Source: Microbacterium binotii (GTDB taxonomy: Bacteria; Actinomycetota; Actinomycetes; Actinomycetales; Microbacteriaceae). From it: a stretch of 64,000 bases of DNA. Below, one piece after another: positions 26,174-36,278 of the stretch. The notes below the pieces were generated by a model. That model had not been told where the DNA came from. It was given only the letters and a program-made list of their open reading frames with translations, and ran no database searches. The first letter of the stretch is position 1. Each line of letters opens with the position of its first letter. Made by a program: the position numbers and the translations under genes. The stretch spans positions 62,001 through 126,000 of the forward strand of contig NZ_CP090347.1 of NCBI RefSeq assembly GCF_021398715.1, given 5' to 3'.

Positions 26174-27667
26174 TCAGGACTTGACGATGTCGTAGGCGAA
26201 GAACTGCGAGTTCAAGCCGTTGACCGGGTACCCGCTGACGTCGCTGGAGGCGACGACGATCTGCGGGTAGAGGTACAGCCACACGCTAGCCGCATCGGCC
26301 GCGATCTGCTCGTTGACCTGCTTGAGCAGCGAGGTCTGCTCGTCGACGGTCGTGGCCTGCTCTGCCTCGGACACCCACTGGGTCACCTGCGCGTTGTCGT
26401 AGCCCCAGTAGAAGTCCGGGTTGCCGTACCAGACCACGTCGCGGTCGTTCACGTGCTCCTGCAGGGTGGCGGTGAAGTCGCGGTCCTTGAAGACCTTCGT
26501 GTACCACTCGTCGGCGCTGATCGTGTTGATCTCGACCGTGATGCCGACCTCCGCCAGCTGCGACTGCAGGAACTCCGCCACGGCGGGATGCGGGTCGTAG
26601 CTCGGGGTGTCGAGGGTGAAGGTGAAACCGTCGGCGTAGCCGGCCTGTGCGAGAAGCGTCTTGGACAGCGCCGGGTCGTAGGGGTTCACGCCGGTGAGGT
26701 CCTCGTACCAGGGGTCGGTGGGCGGGACCATCGAGCCGATGAGGGTGCCGTAGTCGCCCCAGATTGAGGTCAGCAGCTTCTTCGTGTCGATGGCCGAGTA
26801 GACGGCCTTGCGCACGTCGACGTTGTCGAACGGGGCGACGCGGTCGTTGAAGGCGAGCAGCTCCTTCGTGGTCGAGGTGCCCTCGCTCACGACGTAGTCG
26901 CTGTTGCCGTCGAACTGCGCCAGCTGGTCGGGGCCCTGGATGCTGGTGATGAGGTCGATCTCGCCCGTCAGCAGCGCGTTGTTCTCGGCCGTCGCATCGG
27001 TGAAGTAGGTGAAGACGACCTCGGCGTTCTTCGCGGGGCTGCCCCAGTAGTCGTCGAAGCGCTTCAGGGTCAGTGTGCTGCCCTGCTTCCACTCGTCGAG
27101 CGTGTACGGGCCGGTGCCGTCCTCGGTCGTGGTCAGATCGCCCGCCTCGGTGTTGACGATCCACACGTAGCTCAGGTTGTAGAGGAACGAGATCGAGCGC
27201 TGCGACAGCGTGAACACGACCGTGTTCTCGTCGGGGGTAGCGATGTCCGCGATCGGGCCGAAGCTCGACTTGCGTGCCGACTTCGAATCGTCGGCGAGGA
27301 CGGCCTCGACGCTCGCCTTGACGTCGGCCGAGGTCAGCTTCTTGCCGGAGTGGAACTCGACGCCCTCGCGCAGCGTGATCGTGTAGGTCAGGCCGTCGTC
27401 GCTGACCTCTTCGGACTCGGCGAGCAGCGGCTCCACCTGGCCGTCGTCGGTGAGCTTGTACAGCCCCTCGTAGACGTTGCCGTTGAAGGCCTCGGTCACG
27501 CCCTGACCGCCGCCCTGCGTGTTGCTCAGGTTCTGCGGCTCGTACAGCGAGCCGATCACGATCGTGGCGTCGTCGGCGTTCTCGGCCGTGCCGGAACCGG
27601 CGGCGCAGCCGGCCAGCAGCAGGGCTGCAGCAGCGGCGGCCGTCACGGCGAGCAGAGGTCTTCTCAT
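26174..27667 (-). CDS. ABC transporter substrate-binding lipoprotein (family 5, peptide type)
   Basis: 497 residues from ATG 27667 with a lipobox LLLAGC near residue 21. The family 5 pattern is clear: [50 protein letters not shown] and the C-terminal [14 protein letters not shown]. It captures peptides, nickel complexes or similar ligands; the substrate cannot be decided from sequence. First gene of the importer operon and followed by an attenuating hairpin. Confidence 0.95.
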   Translation of the reverse strand: MRRPLLAVTAAAAAALLLAGCAAGSGTAENADDATIVIGSLYEPQNLSNTQGGGQGVTEAFNGNVYEGLYKLTDDGQVEPLLAESEEVSDDGLTYTITLREGVEFHSGKKLTSADVKASVEAVLADDSKSARKSSFGPIADIATPDENTVVFTLSQRSISFLYNLSYVWIVNTEAGDLTTTEDGTGPYTLDEWKQGSTLTLKRFDDYWGSPAKNAEVVFTYFTDATAENNALLTGEIDLITSIQGPDQLAQFDGNSDYVVSEGTSTTKELLAFNDRVAPFDNVDVRKAVYSAIDTKKLLTSIWGDYGTLIGSMVPPTDPWYEDLTGVNPYDPALSKTLLAQAGYADGFTFTLDTPSYDPHPAVAEFLQSQLAEVGITVEINTISADEWYTKVFKDRDFTATLQEHVNDRDVVWYGNPDFYWGYDNAQVTQWVSEAEQATTVDEQTSLLKQVNEQIAADAASVWLYLYPQIVVASSDVSGYPVNGLNSQFFAYDIVKS

Positions 27668-27722
27668 GCGGGGATACTCCAGGGTGCTGTGGGTGGGGGT
27701 CGGGATGCTGTGCGTCGCCGCG

Positions 27723-28421
27723 TCAGACGGCGTAGATGTCGAAGCCGTCGCGGAAGACGACGGACTTCTCGCCCGCGCGCACCGGAACCTCGAATCGGTT
27801 GGATGCGGGCGGAAGCGGGCAGTTGTACTGCGCGGAGAATCCGCACGGCGGTACGAAGGCGCGGTTGAAGTCGAGCACGACGGCGTGCGGGTCGCCCTCG
27901 ACGTGTTGCACGAACAGGAACCGACCGGGCCCGTAGGTCTCCACGCCGTTGGTGGTGTCGCCGAACACGAGCAGCAGCTTCCCGCCGTCGTCGAAGGCGG
28001 CGAGGGAGCGCTCCACCCCGCCGATCGTCGCGGTGATGTCGCCCGGCACGATGAGATCGCGGGTGCCGCCGTTGTCGCGGATGTGCTCGAACGGCACGGT
28101 TCGCGAGGCCTCCACCGGGCGGAACGTGCCGTCGATGACCCAGTCCGGGTCGTAGTCGTAGGTGTCGATGCGCTCGAACGCGCCGATCGCGGGGGATGCC
28201 GCATCCCAGAACCGCAGACCGTGCTGCGGCTCACCGGTGTCGATGTCGGTGCGCTCGACCTCGGTCACCTGCACGGTGGGCGCGGCCGACGCCTGCGCGG
28301 CGCCGAGATCGGTGCGAGCACCGGTCCAGCGTGTCTCGACGAGGGCGAGGTTCCCGGTGGGGGCGGCGACGGCGCGTTCGCGCGCGGCGTGCCAGCGGGC
28401 GTGGTCTTCACGGGCGGACAT
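27723..28421 (-). CDS. DUF1684 protein
   Basis: 232 residues, soluble, without a signal peptide. It matches the DUF1684 pattern: an N-terminal WHAARERAV, the middle [20 protein letters not shown] and a C-terminal cysteine-bearing [17 protein letters not shown] motif. The function of the family is unknown. The start ATG 28421 was chosen over a far longer frame that runs antisense through purA. It precedes the peptide importer on the same strand with a 55-bp gap and may share its transcript. Confidence 0.88.
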   Translation of the reverse strand: MSAREDHARWHAARERAVAAPTGNLALVETRWTGARTDLGAAQASAAPTVQVTEVERTDIDTGEPQHGLRFWDAASPAIGAFERIDTYDYDPDWVIDGTFRPVEASRTVPFEHIRDNGGTRDLIVPGDITATIGGVERSLAAFDDGGKLLLVFGDTTNGVETYGPGRFLFVQHVEGDPHAVVLDFNRAFVPPCGFSAQYNCPLPPASNRFEVPVRAGEKSVVFRDGFDIYAV

Positions 28422-28622
28422 GATGCGTCCATTCTCGGAACTCGGGGGCGTGGTGCCCAATCGGGCGTCACGGAAGGCAATGCGCCGGGCGATCGGGATA
28501 TTCCCCGCGCGCTCGCGCGAGACCGGCTCGATAGACTGCCCGGAGACCTCCCGCTCGGTGGGGTCGCGTCTTCCGGTGCCGTCAGGTGCCGTCACCAGCC
28601 ACCCGATTCGAGGGAGCCACCC

Positions 28623-29909
28623 ATGCCAGGCATCGTGATCGTCGGCGTCCAGTGGGGCGACGAGGGCAAGGGCAAGGCCACCGATCTGCTCGGCTCGCGC
28701 ACCGACTGGGTCGTCAAGTTCAACGGCGGCAACAACGCCGGGCACACGGTGGTGATCGGCGACGAGAAGTACGCCCTGCACCTGCTGCCGTCCGGCATCC
28801 TCTCGCCCGGCGTGAACGCCGTCATCGGCAACGGCGTCGTCGTCGACCTCGAGGTGCTCTTCTACGAGCTCGAGGCACTCCAGGCGCGCGGCGTCGACAC
28901 GTCGCGCCTGCGCGTCAGCGCCAACGCGCACGTGATCACGCAGTACCACCGCACGCTCGACAAGGTCACCGAGCGCTTCCTGGGCAAGCGTCAGATCGGC
29001 ACCACCGGTCGCGGCATCGGCCCCGCCTACGCCGACAAGATCAACCGCGTCGGCATCCGCATCCAGGACCTGTTCGACGAGAACATCCTGCGTCAGAAGG
29101 TCGAGGGCGCCCTCGATCAGAAGAACCACCTGCTCGTGAAGGTGTTCAATCGTCGCGCCATCACGGTCGACGAGATCGTGGAGGACCTGCTCTCGTATGC
29201 GGAGCGGCTGCGCCCCATGGTCTGCGACACCGGACTGCTGCTGAACGACGCGCTGGATGCGGGAGACGTCGTCGTCTTCGAGGGCGGCCAGGCCACGATG
29301 CTCGACGTCGACCACGGCACGTACCCCTTCGTCACCTCCTCGTCGGCGACCGCCGGCGGCGCCGCGACCGGTTCGGGTGTCGGCCCCAACCGGCTCGACC
29401 GGATCGTCGGCATCGTCAAGGCGTACACGACGCGCGTCGGGTCCGGGCCCTTCCCGACGGAGCTGTTCGACGAGCAGGGCGAGTGGCTGCGTTCGCGCGG
29501 GTTCGAGTTCGGCACCACGACGGGCCGTCCGCGCCGGGTCGGCTGGTACGACGCTCCCATCACCCGCTACGCCACGCGCATCAACGGCATCACCGACCTC
29601 GTGCTCACCAAGCTCGACATCCTGACCGGTCTCGAGCAGATCCCGGTCTGCGTCGCCTACGACGTCGACGGCGTGCGGTTCGACGAGGTTCCGGTGAACC
29701 AGACCGAGTTCCACCATGCCAAGCCGATCCTCGAGTACCTGCCGGGCTGGTCGGAGGACATCTCGACCGCGCGTACGTTCGAGGAGCTCCCGCAGACGGC
29801 GCAGGACTACGTTCTGGCACTGGAGCGTCTGAGCGGTACCCGCATCTCGGTGATCGGTGTGGGCGCAGCCCGTGACGCCGTCATCGTGCGCCACGACCTC
29901 GTCGACTGA
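28623..29909 (+). CDS. purA: Adenylosuccinate synthetase
   Basis: 428 residues, normal length. It converts IMP and aspartate to adenylosuccinate with GTP, the first committed step to AMP. The N-terminal [14 protein letters not shown] (about 7-20) and the [19 protein letters not shown] and [11 protein letters not shown] motifs are intact. The ATG at 28623 is preceded by GAGGGAG. A possible -10 TAGACT lies at 28532-28537. Confidence 0.97.
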   Translation: MPGIVIVGVQWGDEGKGKATDLLGSRTDWVVKFNGGNNAGHTVVIGDEKYALHLLPSGILSPGVNAVIGNGVVVDLEVLFYELEALQARGVDTSRLRVSANAHVITQYHRTLDKVTERFLGKRQIGTTGRGIGPAYADKINRVGIRIQDLFDENILRQKVEGALDQKNHLLVKVFNRRAITVDEIVEDLLSYAERLRPMVCDTGLLLNDALDAGDVVVFEGGQATMLDVDHGTYPFVTSSSATAGGAATGSGVGPNRLDRIVGIVKAYTTRVGSGPFPTELFDEQGEWLRSRGFEFGTTTGRPRRVGWYDAPITRYATRINGITDLVLTKLDILTGLEQIPVCVAYDVDGVRFDEVPVNQTEFHHAKPILEYLPGWSEDISTARTFEELPQTAQDYVLALERLSGTRISVIGVGAARDAVIVRHDLVD

Positions 29910-29910
29910 C

Positions 29911-31101
29911 GTGAGGCTGCTCACCGGCGGCTACGGCGCCGAGATGGACGGCATCGGCGAAGGCATCGGTGAACTGCATGCCGGCGCCGCCGACCAGTCG
30001 CTCGCGGGATCGGCGCTCGCCTTCGCCGGCGTGGTCGCTCCCGTCGACGGGTCGCCCTCCTGGGTCGCTCGACACCCCACCCTCGACGTGATCTACGCGG
30101 CTCTCGAGTCGGCGGGTGCGGTGCAGGCGTTCCGTCGCACGGGCGAGTCCCGCTACGAGCGTCTCGGTCCGCCGATCTCTGCGGGAGAGGCGGTCTGCCA
30201 TATCGCCGTCGCGCCAGACGGCTCCTGGCTCATGGCGACGTGCTGGGGGGACGGCCGCGTCGTGCGGATGACGCTGGACGCCGCCGGGCGTCCGTCGCAG
30301 CCCTCTGTGGCACCGGCTCCCGTCGACCCGTATGCCGGTTCGGGAATGTCGGTGTCGACCGCCGTCGCCGAGGCCGCCGATGTGAGCCTCGAGGCGGCTG
30401 CTCGTGCCCTGCGCGAGGCTGCGGGCGAGGAGTACGCACACCTCATCCCGCACCTGGGGGAGTCGCGGGCGCCCGTCGCCCCCGAGCTCGAGACCCCCTT
30501 GTTGGAGCGCACGCCGCACGCCCACCAGAGCATCCTTCTTCCCGGCGGCGCGGTGGCCACCACCGACATGGGCTTCGATCTCGTGCGGTTCTGGCGCCCC
30601 TCCGGCGCCGGGATGCGCGCGGCGGGCCAGGTCGTGCTTCCCCGGGGCAGCGGCCCGCGCCACGGGGTGTGGCATCCGAGCGGTCATCTCTACGTCGTGG
30701 CGGAGCTCTCGCGCGAGGTGTTCGTTCTGGCGCCGGATGCGTCGGGCGCCTGGCGTCTGATCGGCGGCGTGCAGCTGGCCGGCACCCTCGACGGCGATAC
30801 CGCTGCCGAGCTGGCCGCGTCTTCCGACGGCGCATTCCTCCTCGCCGGCGTGCGCGGCAGCAACACGCTCGCCACCGTGCGGGTGTCAGGCGCGGGGGAG
30901 CAGCTGCAGTTCGTCGCGCTCGCCGACAGCGGCGTGGACTGGCCGCGCCACCACGTCGTCTCCCGCGACACCGTGCTCGTCGCCGGTCAACGGTCGGACG
31001 AGGTCGCGGCCGTGTCGCTGGATCTTCGCACCGGCATCGCGGAGCGCGTGCGCTCGCGCGTGGCCGTGCCGTCCCCGACCTGCCTGCTGCCCATCCGCTG
31101 A
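29911..31101 (+). CDS. Lactonase-family seven-bladed beta-propeller protein
   Basis: 396 residues, GTG start at 29911, one base after the purA stop, so probably co-transcribed. The sequence follows the 6-phosphogluconolactonase/muconate-cycloisomerase propeller pattern (PF10282 type): VARHPTLDVIYAALES, HQSILLPGGAVATTDMGFD, GPRHGVWHPSGHLYVVAEL and a C-terminal CLLPIR. There is an unusually long insertion near residues 125-200. Proposed reaction is lactone hydrolysis, not proven for most relatives. Confidence 0.85.
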   Translation: MRLLTGGYGAEMDGIGEGIGELHAGAADQSLAGSALAFAGVVAPVDGSPSWVARHPTLDVIYAALESAGAVQAFRRTGESRYERLGPPISAGEAVCHIAVAPDGSWLMATCWGDGRVVRMTLDAAGRPSQPSVAPAPVDPYAGSGMSVSTAVAEAADVSLEAAARALREAAGEEYAHLIPHLGESRAPVAPELETPLLERTPHAHQSILLPGGAVATTDMGFDLVRFWRPSGAGMRAAGQVVLPRGSGPRHGVWHPSGHLYVVAELSREVFVLAPDASGAWRLIGGVQLAGTLDGDTAAELAASSDGAFLLAGVRGSNTLATVRVSGAGEQLQFVALADSGVDWPRHHVVSRDTVLVAGQRSDEVAAVSLDLRTGIAERVRSRVAVPSPTCLLPIR

Positions 31102-31118
31102 CGGGGGAGTTCCCGACC

Positions 31119-32243
31119 TCAGGCGTCGGGATGCAGTTTGGCGTCCTGCTTCGGGATGATGACCTGCTTCACGATGAGCAGCACCGACGCGGTGACGGGG
31201 ATTGCGACGAGCGCTCCCAGCAGCCCGAGCAGTGTGCCGCCCACGAGCGCGCCGATCACCACGAGTGATCCCGGGATCGAGATCGTGCGGTTCATGACGC
31301 GGGGCGTGAGCAGGTATGCCTCCAGCTGCATGTAGACCAGATAGGCGATCGCGAACACGAGCGCACCCATCGGGCTCGCGAACAGGGCGAACACCGAGCC
31401 GATCACCCAGAACAGCACCGTTCCGACGAGGGGGATGAGGGTGATGCAGAACGCGACCACGGCGAACAGCTGCGGGAAGGGCAGGCCGAGCACCAGGAAC
31501 ATGATCAGCACGAACACCGCGTTGCACAGGGCCAGCACGACCATGCCGCGCAGGTATCCGCCGATGGAGTCCGCGATCTCCTCGGTGAGGGAGGCGACCT
31601 TGGTGCGCGAGTAGGCGGGTGCGAGCGAGAGGAGCGACTTCTTCATCGTCGGCAGGGAGGCCGTGAAGTAGAGGCTCAGGACCAGGACGATGATCCCGCC
31701 GGAGATCCCCGTGACGATCGAGACGCCGACCTTGAGCACGCCGCCGCTGATGGAGGCGATGTTGGTCGGGTTGGTGATGAAATCCTGCACGTGGCCAAGG
31801 ATGTCGGGCAGGACGCTGCCGAACGTGTCGTGCAGCGATCGATAAAGGTCGCTCTGCTGGAACGTGGTGAAAAGCTGCGGCACCCCGTTCACGAACTCTG
31901 CGATCTGCTGCACCACGGTCGGGATGATGAGCAGCAGCACCCCGGCCAGCACGATCGCGAAGCCGACGAACACGATGACGATGCCCCAGACGCGTGCGAC
32001 GCCGCGTTTCTCGAAGAATCGCACGAGCGGGTCGAGGCCGAGGGCGGCGAACAGCGCGAAAGCCACGTAGATCAGCACCGTGGACAGGTTCGAGACGGCG
32101 AGTCCCAGCACCAGTGCGAGCAGGCCGCCGAGGGTCACGAAGAACCCGAGGGCGAACGGGTGGTGCACGGCGCGCCAGCGAAGACCCGTGGCGGTGGGCG
32201 GGGCGGATGCGGGATCGACGGACCCAGCCGATTCATCGGTCAT
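31119..32243 (-). CDS. AI-2E family transporter
   Basis: 374-residue polytopic membrane protein with about eight helices and the family core FPQLFAVVAFCITLIPLVG and LVVIGALVGGTLLGLLG. The family is named for the AI-2 exporter TqsA but includes sodium/proton antiporters, so the substrate is open. The ATG at 32243 has a -10 box TAGAGT six bases upstream and is preferred to the in-frame GTG at 32249. Convergent with the lactonase gene, 17-bp gap. Confidence 0.92.
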   Translation of the reverse strand: MTDESAGSVDPASAPPTATGLRWRAVHHPFALGFFVTLGGLLALVLGLAVSNLSTVLIYVAFALFAALGLDPLVRFFEKRGVARVWGIVIVFVGFAIVLAGVLLLIIPTVVQQIAEFVNGVPQLFTTFQQSDLYRSLHDTFGSVLPDILGHVQDFITNPTNIASISGGVLKVGVSIVTGISGGIIVLVLSLYFTASLPTMKKSLLSLAPAYSRTKVASLTEEIADSIGGYLRGMVVLALCNAVFVLIMFLVLGLPFPQLFAVVAFCITLIPLVGTVLFWVIGSVFALFASPMGALVFAIAYLVYMQLEAYLLTPRVMNRTISIPGSLVVIGALVGGTLLGLLGALVAIPVTASVLLIVKQVIIPKQDAKLHPDA

Positions 32244-32297
32244 GACCACACTCTAGGGCGCGGCCCGCGCGGTAGTGTCGAGCGCGAGGAGGACGCC

Positions 32298-32600
32298 ATG
32301 ACCGAGCCCGTCGACCCGATCTCCACCCTCCAGGGGCTGCGCGCCAGCATCGACAACATCGATGCGGCGCTGACCTTCATGCTGGCGGAGCGTTTCCGCT
32401 GCACGAAGGCCGTCGGAGCACTGAAGGCGGAGCACGGCCTGCCTCCCTCCGACCCCGCTCGTGAGGAGCGACAGCTCGCGCGGCTGCGCAGTCTCGCGCT
32501 GCAGGCGGACCTCGACCCGGCGTTCGCCGAGAAGTGGTTCAACTTCGTCGTGGCCGAGGTGATCCGCCACCACGAGGCCGCCGCATCCGCCACCGACTGA
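32298..32600 (+). CDS. Chorismate mutase, AroQ type
   Basis: 100 residues, all-helical AroQ class. It converts chorismate to prephenate for Phe/Tyr synthesis. LRASIDNIDAALTFMLAERF, the active-site KAVGALKAEHG and a helix of the RLRSLA type are readable. The ATG at 32298 is preceded by GAGGAGG, and TAGTGT about 20 bases upstream is a plausible -10. Intergenic with the divergent transporter gene. Confidence 0.93.
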   Translation: MTEPVDPISTLQGLRASIDNIDAALTFMLAERFRCTKAVGALKAEHGLPPSDPAREERQLARLRSLALQADLDPAFAEKWFNFVVAEVIRHHEAAASATD

Positions 32601-32608
32601 TCGCAGAG

Positions 32609-32630
32609 GCGCTCCCGGGCGCGGGAGCGC
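32609..32630. terminator. Hairpin terminator
   Basis: Nine-base stem GCGCTCCCG with its complement around GGCG, between the convergent chorismate mutase and aminotransferase-fold genes. No T-run. Confidence 0.65.
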
Positions 32631-32649
32631 GACGATCACGGCGCTGCGC

Positions 32650-33828
32650 TCAGCCGGTCGGGCGTGTGCGCAGCGAGGCGCCGAGGCGGCGGACGACCTC
32701 CCGAAGCACCGGCGTAGGGGTCGCGAAGATGAGCCGCGCGAAACCGGTGCCGGCGGCACCGCACATGGTTCCCTCCGTGAGCTGGACGGATGCTTCCCGG
32801 TGGAAGAATTCGGCGGGCGCGTCGCCGAGGCCGGCGTCGCGGAAGTCGATCCATCCCACGTAGGTTCCCTCGGGTTCCGGCATCCATGCCCCCGGGATCT
32901 CCTCGGCCACGAGTTCCCGGAGGGCGTCCCTGTTGCGTTCGAGGTAGGGCACGAGCTCGGCGAGCCAGTCGTCGCCGCCACGGTAGGCCACGGCGTTGGC
33001 GACGGCGCCGAGATTGCTCGTGCCGTGGCCGGCGAACGGTCCGATCCTCGCCCAGGTCTCCCGGTCGACGTCGCTCGTGAGCACGAGTTGCGCGCACTTG
33101 AGTCCGGGCAGGTTCCAGGCCTTGGAGGCGCTCATCGCCGTGATCGTGTGCTGCGCGGCCGCCTCGGAGATCGACGCGTACGGGATGTGGGTCGACCCGC
33201 TGAAGACGAGCGGAGCCCAGATCTCGTCGGAGAACACGCGTCCGCCGTTGCGCTCGACGACCTCGGAGACGGCGACCAGCTCCTCGCGACTGAAGACGCG
33301 TCCCACCGGGTTGTACGGGTTGCACAGCAGCAGGAGGTTGCCGCCCTCGTCGAATGCGCGCTGGAGGGCGTCGAGGTCGAACTCGTAGCGGCCGTCACGG
33401 ACGGCGAGCGGGACCTCGATGACCTCACGCCCCCGCATCGGCGGCACGAACAGGAACGGCATGTACGAGGGCGTCGGCACGATGATCTTGGAGTCCGGGG
33501 CCGAACAGTGCTCCATCGCGAGCTCGAGACCGACGATGACATCCGGCACACCCCACACATCCGATGCCGGAACCTGCCACCCGTAGCGGCGACCGACGAA
33601 CTCCGCCGTCGCCTCCGAGAGATCGGCGGCCATGCCTCGGGGCATGTAGCCGAACGATCCCGCGTCGACCGCCCGGTGGAGCGCTTCGGTGATCCTGCGG
33701 TCGATGCCGAAGTCCATCTCCGCGACGAAGGCGCCCAGCGCGCCGTCCTCCGCCGACCACTTCGTGGCTCCGGTGGCCCGAAGCTGATCGACGGTGATGG
33801 CATCGATGCGTCGCGCGAAATCGCTCAT
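32650..33828 (-). CDS. PatB/MalY-type PLP-dependent C-S lyase or aminotransferase
   Basis: 392 residues, fold type I PLP enzyme. The PLP lysine is in MSASKAWNLPGLK, and LLCNPYNPVGRVFSREEL and VFSDEIWAPLVF are typical of the MalY/PatB branch. Members cleave cystathionine or cysteine conjugates; some are aminotransferases. The ATG at 33828 has GAGGAGAAC upstream. It is convergent with chorismate mutase. Confidence 0.9.
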   Translation of the reverse strand: MSDFARRIDAITVDQLRATGATKWSAEDGALGAFVAEMDFGIDRRITEALHRAVDAGSFGYMPRGMAADLSEATAEFVGRRYGWQVPASDVWGVPDVIVGLELAMEHCSAPDSKIIVPTPSYMPFLFVPPMRGREVIEVPLAVRDGRYEFDLDALQRAFDEGGNLLLLCNPYNPVGRVFSREELVAVSEVVERNGGRVFSDEIWAPLVFSGSTHIPYASISEAAAQHTITAMSASKAWNLPGLKCAQLVLTSDVDRETWARIGPFAGHGTSNLGAVANAVAYRGGDDWLAELVPYLERNRDALRELVAEEIPGAWMPEPEGTYVGWIDFRDAGLGDAPAEFFHREASVQLTEGTMCGAAGTGFARLIFATPTPVLREVVRRLGASLRTRPTG

Positions 33829-33898
33829 GCTGTTCTCCTCGTTACGGGCGGATCCTGACTCCTATCCGGGATAGCGCCCCCTCCATCATCCGTCGTTC

Positions 33899-34594
33899 TC
33901 AGGGGGTGGCGCGCCGCAGCGTCGGGAAGGCGATGGCGGCCAGTACCACGGTGATCCCCGCGACCAGCAGCGTGATGCCGCCGAACCCGATCGACACGAA
34001 CCAGTCGACGACCGACGGCCAGGCATCCATGCGCGTGACGGCGAACAGGGCGAGCACGATGACCGCGGCGATCGCGACGAGGGTGACGATCAGCCACAAC
34101 GTGCCGAAGCGCTTGAAGATCGTCGCGCCCCAGAAGCCGGAGACGAAGAACAACATGGCGAGCACGAAGTAGAAGAGCCCCGCCAGCGCGGCTCCCGATT
34201 CCCAGATGACCCCGACGGCGAAGAAATAGCCGTTGAGCCCCCAGCCGCCGGTCGCCGTCTCGACGAGCCCGCCGATGACGAAGATCACGGCGAGCATGGC
34301 GGCGGTCAGCACCGCGGTCAGCATCGTGCCGAGAAAGAACTCGCGGCGGGTCACGCTCATCGCCTGCGAGAAGGGGAAGGTCATGGTCAGCGCCTGGGCG
34401 CCGATGACCGCGAAGTACCAGAGGGGAGCCTGCGCGCCCCCACCGTAGAAGGCGCCGGTCACCCCGGCGCTGAAGAGGATGCCGTAGACGGCGAGGCTGA
34501 GGGCGAACGCGCCGCCCAGCACGATGAGCGGGACCCACACGAAGGTCTGCTTGTTGGTCAGTTGCATGCGGACGACCTTGAGGATGCGGTTCAT
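33899..34594 (-). CDS. ABC transporter membrane subunit (YtrA-type operon)
   Basis: 231 residues with six predicted helices and no classical permease motif. It is encoded immediately after an ABC ATPase and a GntR regulator with four-base overlaps, which identifies it as the membrane partner. The family could not be named more closely. The N terminus is MNRILKVVRMQLTNKQTFVW, typical of ABC-2-like membrane subunits. Confidence 0.85.
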   Translation of the reverse strand: MNRILKVVRMQLTNKQTFVWVPLIVLGGAFALSLAVYGILFSAGVTGAFYGGGAQAPLWYFAVIGAQALTMTFPFSQAMSVTRREFFLGTMLTAVLTAAMLAVIFVIGGLVETATGGWGLNGYFFAVGVIWESGAALAGLFYFVLAMLFFVSGFWGATIFKRFGTLWLIVTLVAIAAVIVLALFAVTRMDAWPSVVDWFVSIGFGGITLLVAGITVVLAAIAFPTLRRATP

Positions 34595-35493
34595 CGCACG
34601 GCTCCGTTCTCGAGAGCGGGGGATTCGACGCGCTGTGTGAGGCGCACGACGAGCTGTTGCAGGGACACGGGCGCGAGCTCGAGGCCCGCATCCCGCATGC
34701 GCGCGCGCTCGTCCGGGGTGAGCGCGCCGAGGACGGTGACGGATGCGACGCGGCCGAGGCTCTCGCGGTGCAGCACCTCTCGGCCGGCGACGAAGGCGTC
34801 GACCGCATCGGCGTCGCCGACGACACTCGTCGCGCGCTCGCGCAGCGCCTCGGTGTCCTCATCCAGCAGCACGCGACCGCCCTCGATCACGATGACCTTC
34901 TCGATGAGATTCGACACCTCGTCGATCAGGTGGCTCGACAGGATGATGGTGCGGGGGTGCTCGGCGTAGTCCTCGAGGAGGCGGTCGTAGAAGATCTGGC
35001 GGGCGACGGCATCCAGTCCGAGATACGGCTCGTCGAAGAAGGTGATCTCGGCGCGGGAGGCGATGCCGATGATGACGCCGACGGCGGAGAGCTGTCCGCG
35101 CGAGAGCTTCTTGATGCGCGTCTTCATCGGCAGGCGGAACTCGGCGATGAGCCGCTCGGCGAGCTCCTGGTCCCAGTTCGGGAAGAAGAGGCGGGCGATG
35201 CGGAACGCGTGAGCGGGGAGGGCGTCGTCGGGGTAGCGCTGGCTCTCACGGACGAAGCAGACCCGCGAGAGCACGTGGGCGTTCTCGTACGGGTTCTCAC
35301 CGAAGACGCGCACCTCGCCGGAGGTGGCGAAGTTCTGCGCGGTCAGGATCGACATGATCGTCGTCTTGCCCGCTCCGTTGCGGCCGAGCAGGCCGTAGAT
35401 GGCGTCCTTCTCGATCCGGAAGCTGACGTCGTCGATCGCGACGGTGTCGCGGTATCGCTTGGTCAGGGCGCTGACCTCGATCACGGCGGTCAC
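34591..35493 (-). CDS. ABC transporter ATP-binding protein (YtrB-like)
   Basis: 300 residues. Walker A GRNGAGKTT and Walker B ITFFDEPYLGLD are intact. The signature is LSRGQLSAVGVIIGIA, a variant with R in place of the second G. The C-terminal domain after residue 215 suits ABC-2 exporters. Operon with a YtrA-type GntR regulator suggests a cell-envelope stress or antibiotic-responsive exporter. Confidence 0.92.
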   Translation of the reverse strand: MTAVIEVSALTKRYRDTVAIDDVSFRIEKDAIYGLLGRNGAGKTTIMSILTAQNFATSGEVRVFGENPYENAHVLSRVCFVRESQRYPDDALPAHAFRIARLFFPNWDQELAERLIAEFRLPMKTRIKKLSRGQLSAVGVIIGIASRAEITFFDEPYLGLDAVARQIFYDRLLEDYAEHPRTIILSSHLIDEVSNLIEKVIVIEGGRVLLDEDTEALRERATSVVGDADAVDAFVAGREVLHRESLGRVASVTVLGALTPDERARMRDAGLELAPVSLQQLVVRLTQRVESPALENGAVR

Positions 35494-35873
35494 GGGTTCT
35501 CTCCTTCGTTCGGGGTGTGGGCGGCGCGGTCCGTGATCAGATGGGTGATGTCCTCCGGGCCGAGTCCGAGCCGGCGGGCCTCGGCCAGCAGCGGCTCGAC
35601 GAAGCGGTCGGCGAACGCGGTGCGGCGCTCGTTCAGGAGCACTTCGCGGGCGCCGGGGGCGACGAACATGCCCACTCCGCGGCGCTTGTAGAGCACTCCT
35701 TTGTCGACGAGCATGTTGACTCCTTTGGCGGCGGTGGCGGGATTGATGCGGTGGAACGCGGCGAGTTCGTTCGTCGACGGCGCCTGGTCCTCCTCGCGGA
35801 GACTGCCGTCGACGATCGCGTCTTCGACGCTCTCCGCGATCTGCAGGAAGAGCGGTTTGCCCTCTTCGATCAC
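35490..35873 (-). CDS. GntR-family regulator, YtrA subfamily
   Basis: 127 residues: a winged helix (about 10-75; LFLQIAESVEDAIVDGSL, then STNELAAFHRINPATAAKGV) and a short two-helix C terminus, the YtrA layout. YtrA proteins repress the ABC operon they head, and here the next two genes overlap by four bases each. Half-sites TTACTTGAC and GTCAAGTAA lie upstream. Confidence 0.92.
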   Translation of the reverse strand: MIEEGKPLFLQIAESVEDAIVDGSLREEDQAPSTNELAAFHRINPATAAKGVNMLVDKGVLYKRRGVGMFVAPGAREVLLNERRTAFADRFVEPLLAEARRLGLGPEDITHLITDRAAHTPNEGENP

Positions 35874-36278
35874 TGGATCCCCGTTCGGTGGTTCATTACT
35901 TGACTAACTAACCATGCAACAGGGCGTGTGGCGCTGTCAAGTAAGCGAATCGCGATTCCCACGTGCACGCGGCGGCGACGGCTGGTATCACGCGGGCGCG
36001 GTAGCGCGATCGTTCGGATCCGGCAACCGCGGAGGCCGACTTGCGAACCCCGAAAACGCATGACACGTTGGAAAAGGCCCGTCGCCGGGCCCCACGACCA
36101 GTCCGCGGTCGCCTGATGCCCCTTCGGGAGCGCGTCGGCGAGCGTACGGTCGGCGACCGTGCCCGGGCCCTATGCTCGGCGCCCGTGCGTGTTGCGCCTC
36201 CCGACGCGACCGCCCGTGGTCGTCCACCCGGGCGTGACCGATGCAGTCTGTGCACCGGACTGCCGAGGTGCAATCCAC
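35874..36278. other. 405-bp divergent intergenic region
   Basis: Lies between the YtrA-type operon (minus) and the betaine-type importer (plus). It contains the inverted half-sites TTACTTGAC (35896-35904) and GTCAAGTAA (35936-35944), a direct repeat TAACTAAC and a CCTATGCT that may be a -10 for the plus-strand operon near 36170. No convincing ORF, tRNA or riboswitch is visible. Confidence 0.45.
35896..35944. promoter_or_regulatory. Possible YtrA-type operator half-sites
   Basis: TTACTTGAC and its exact complement GTCAAGTAA are separated by 31 bp and sit 22 bp upstream of the GntR gene. Spacing of about four helical turns between the centres allows two bound dimers. The region is less GC-rich than its surroundings, as a promoter would be. 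Confidence 0.45.

Noticed and set aside
28422..29924. Minus-strand frame continuous with the DUF1684 gene
   Set aside because: Runs antisense through the highly conserved purA gene; the DUF1684 protein starts at 28421.
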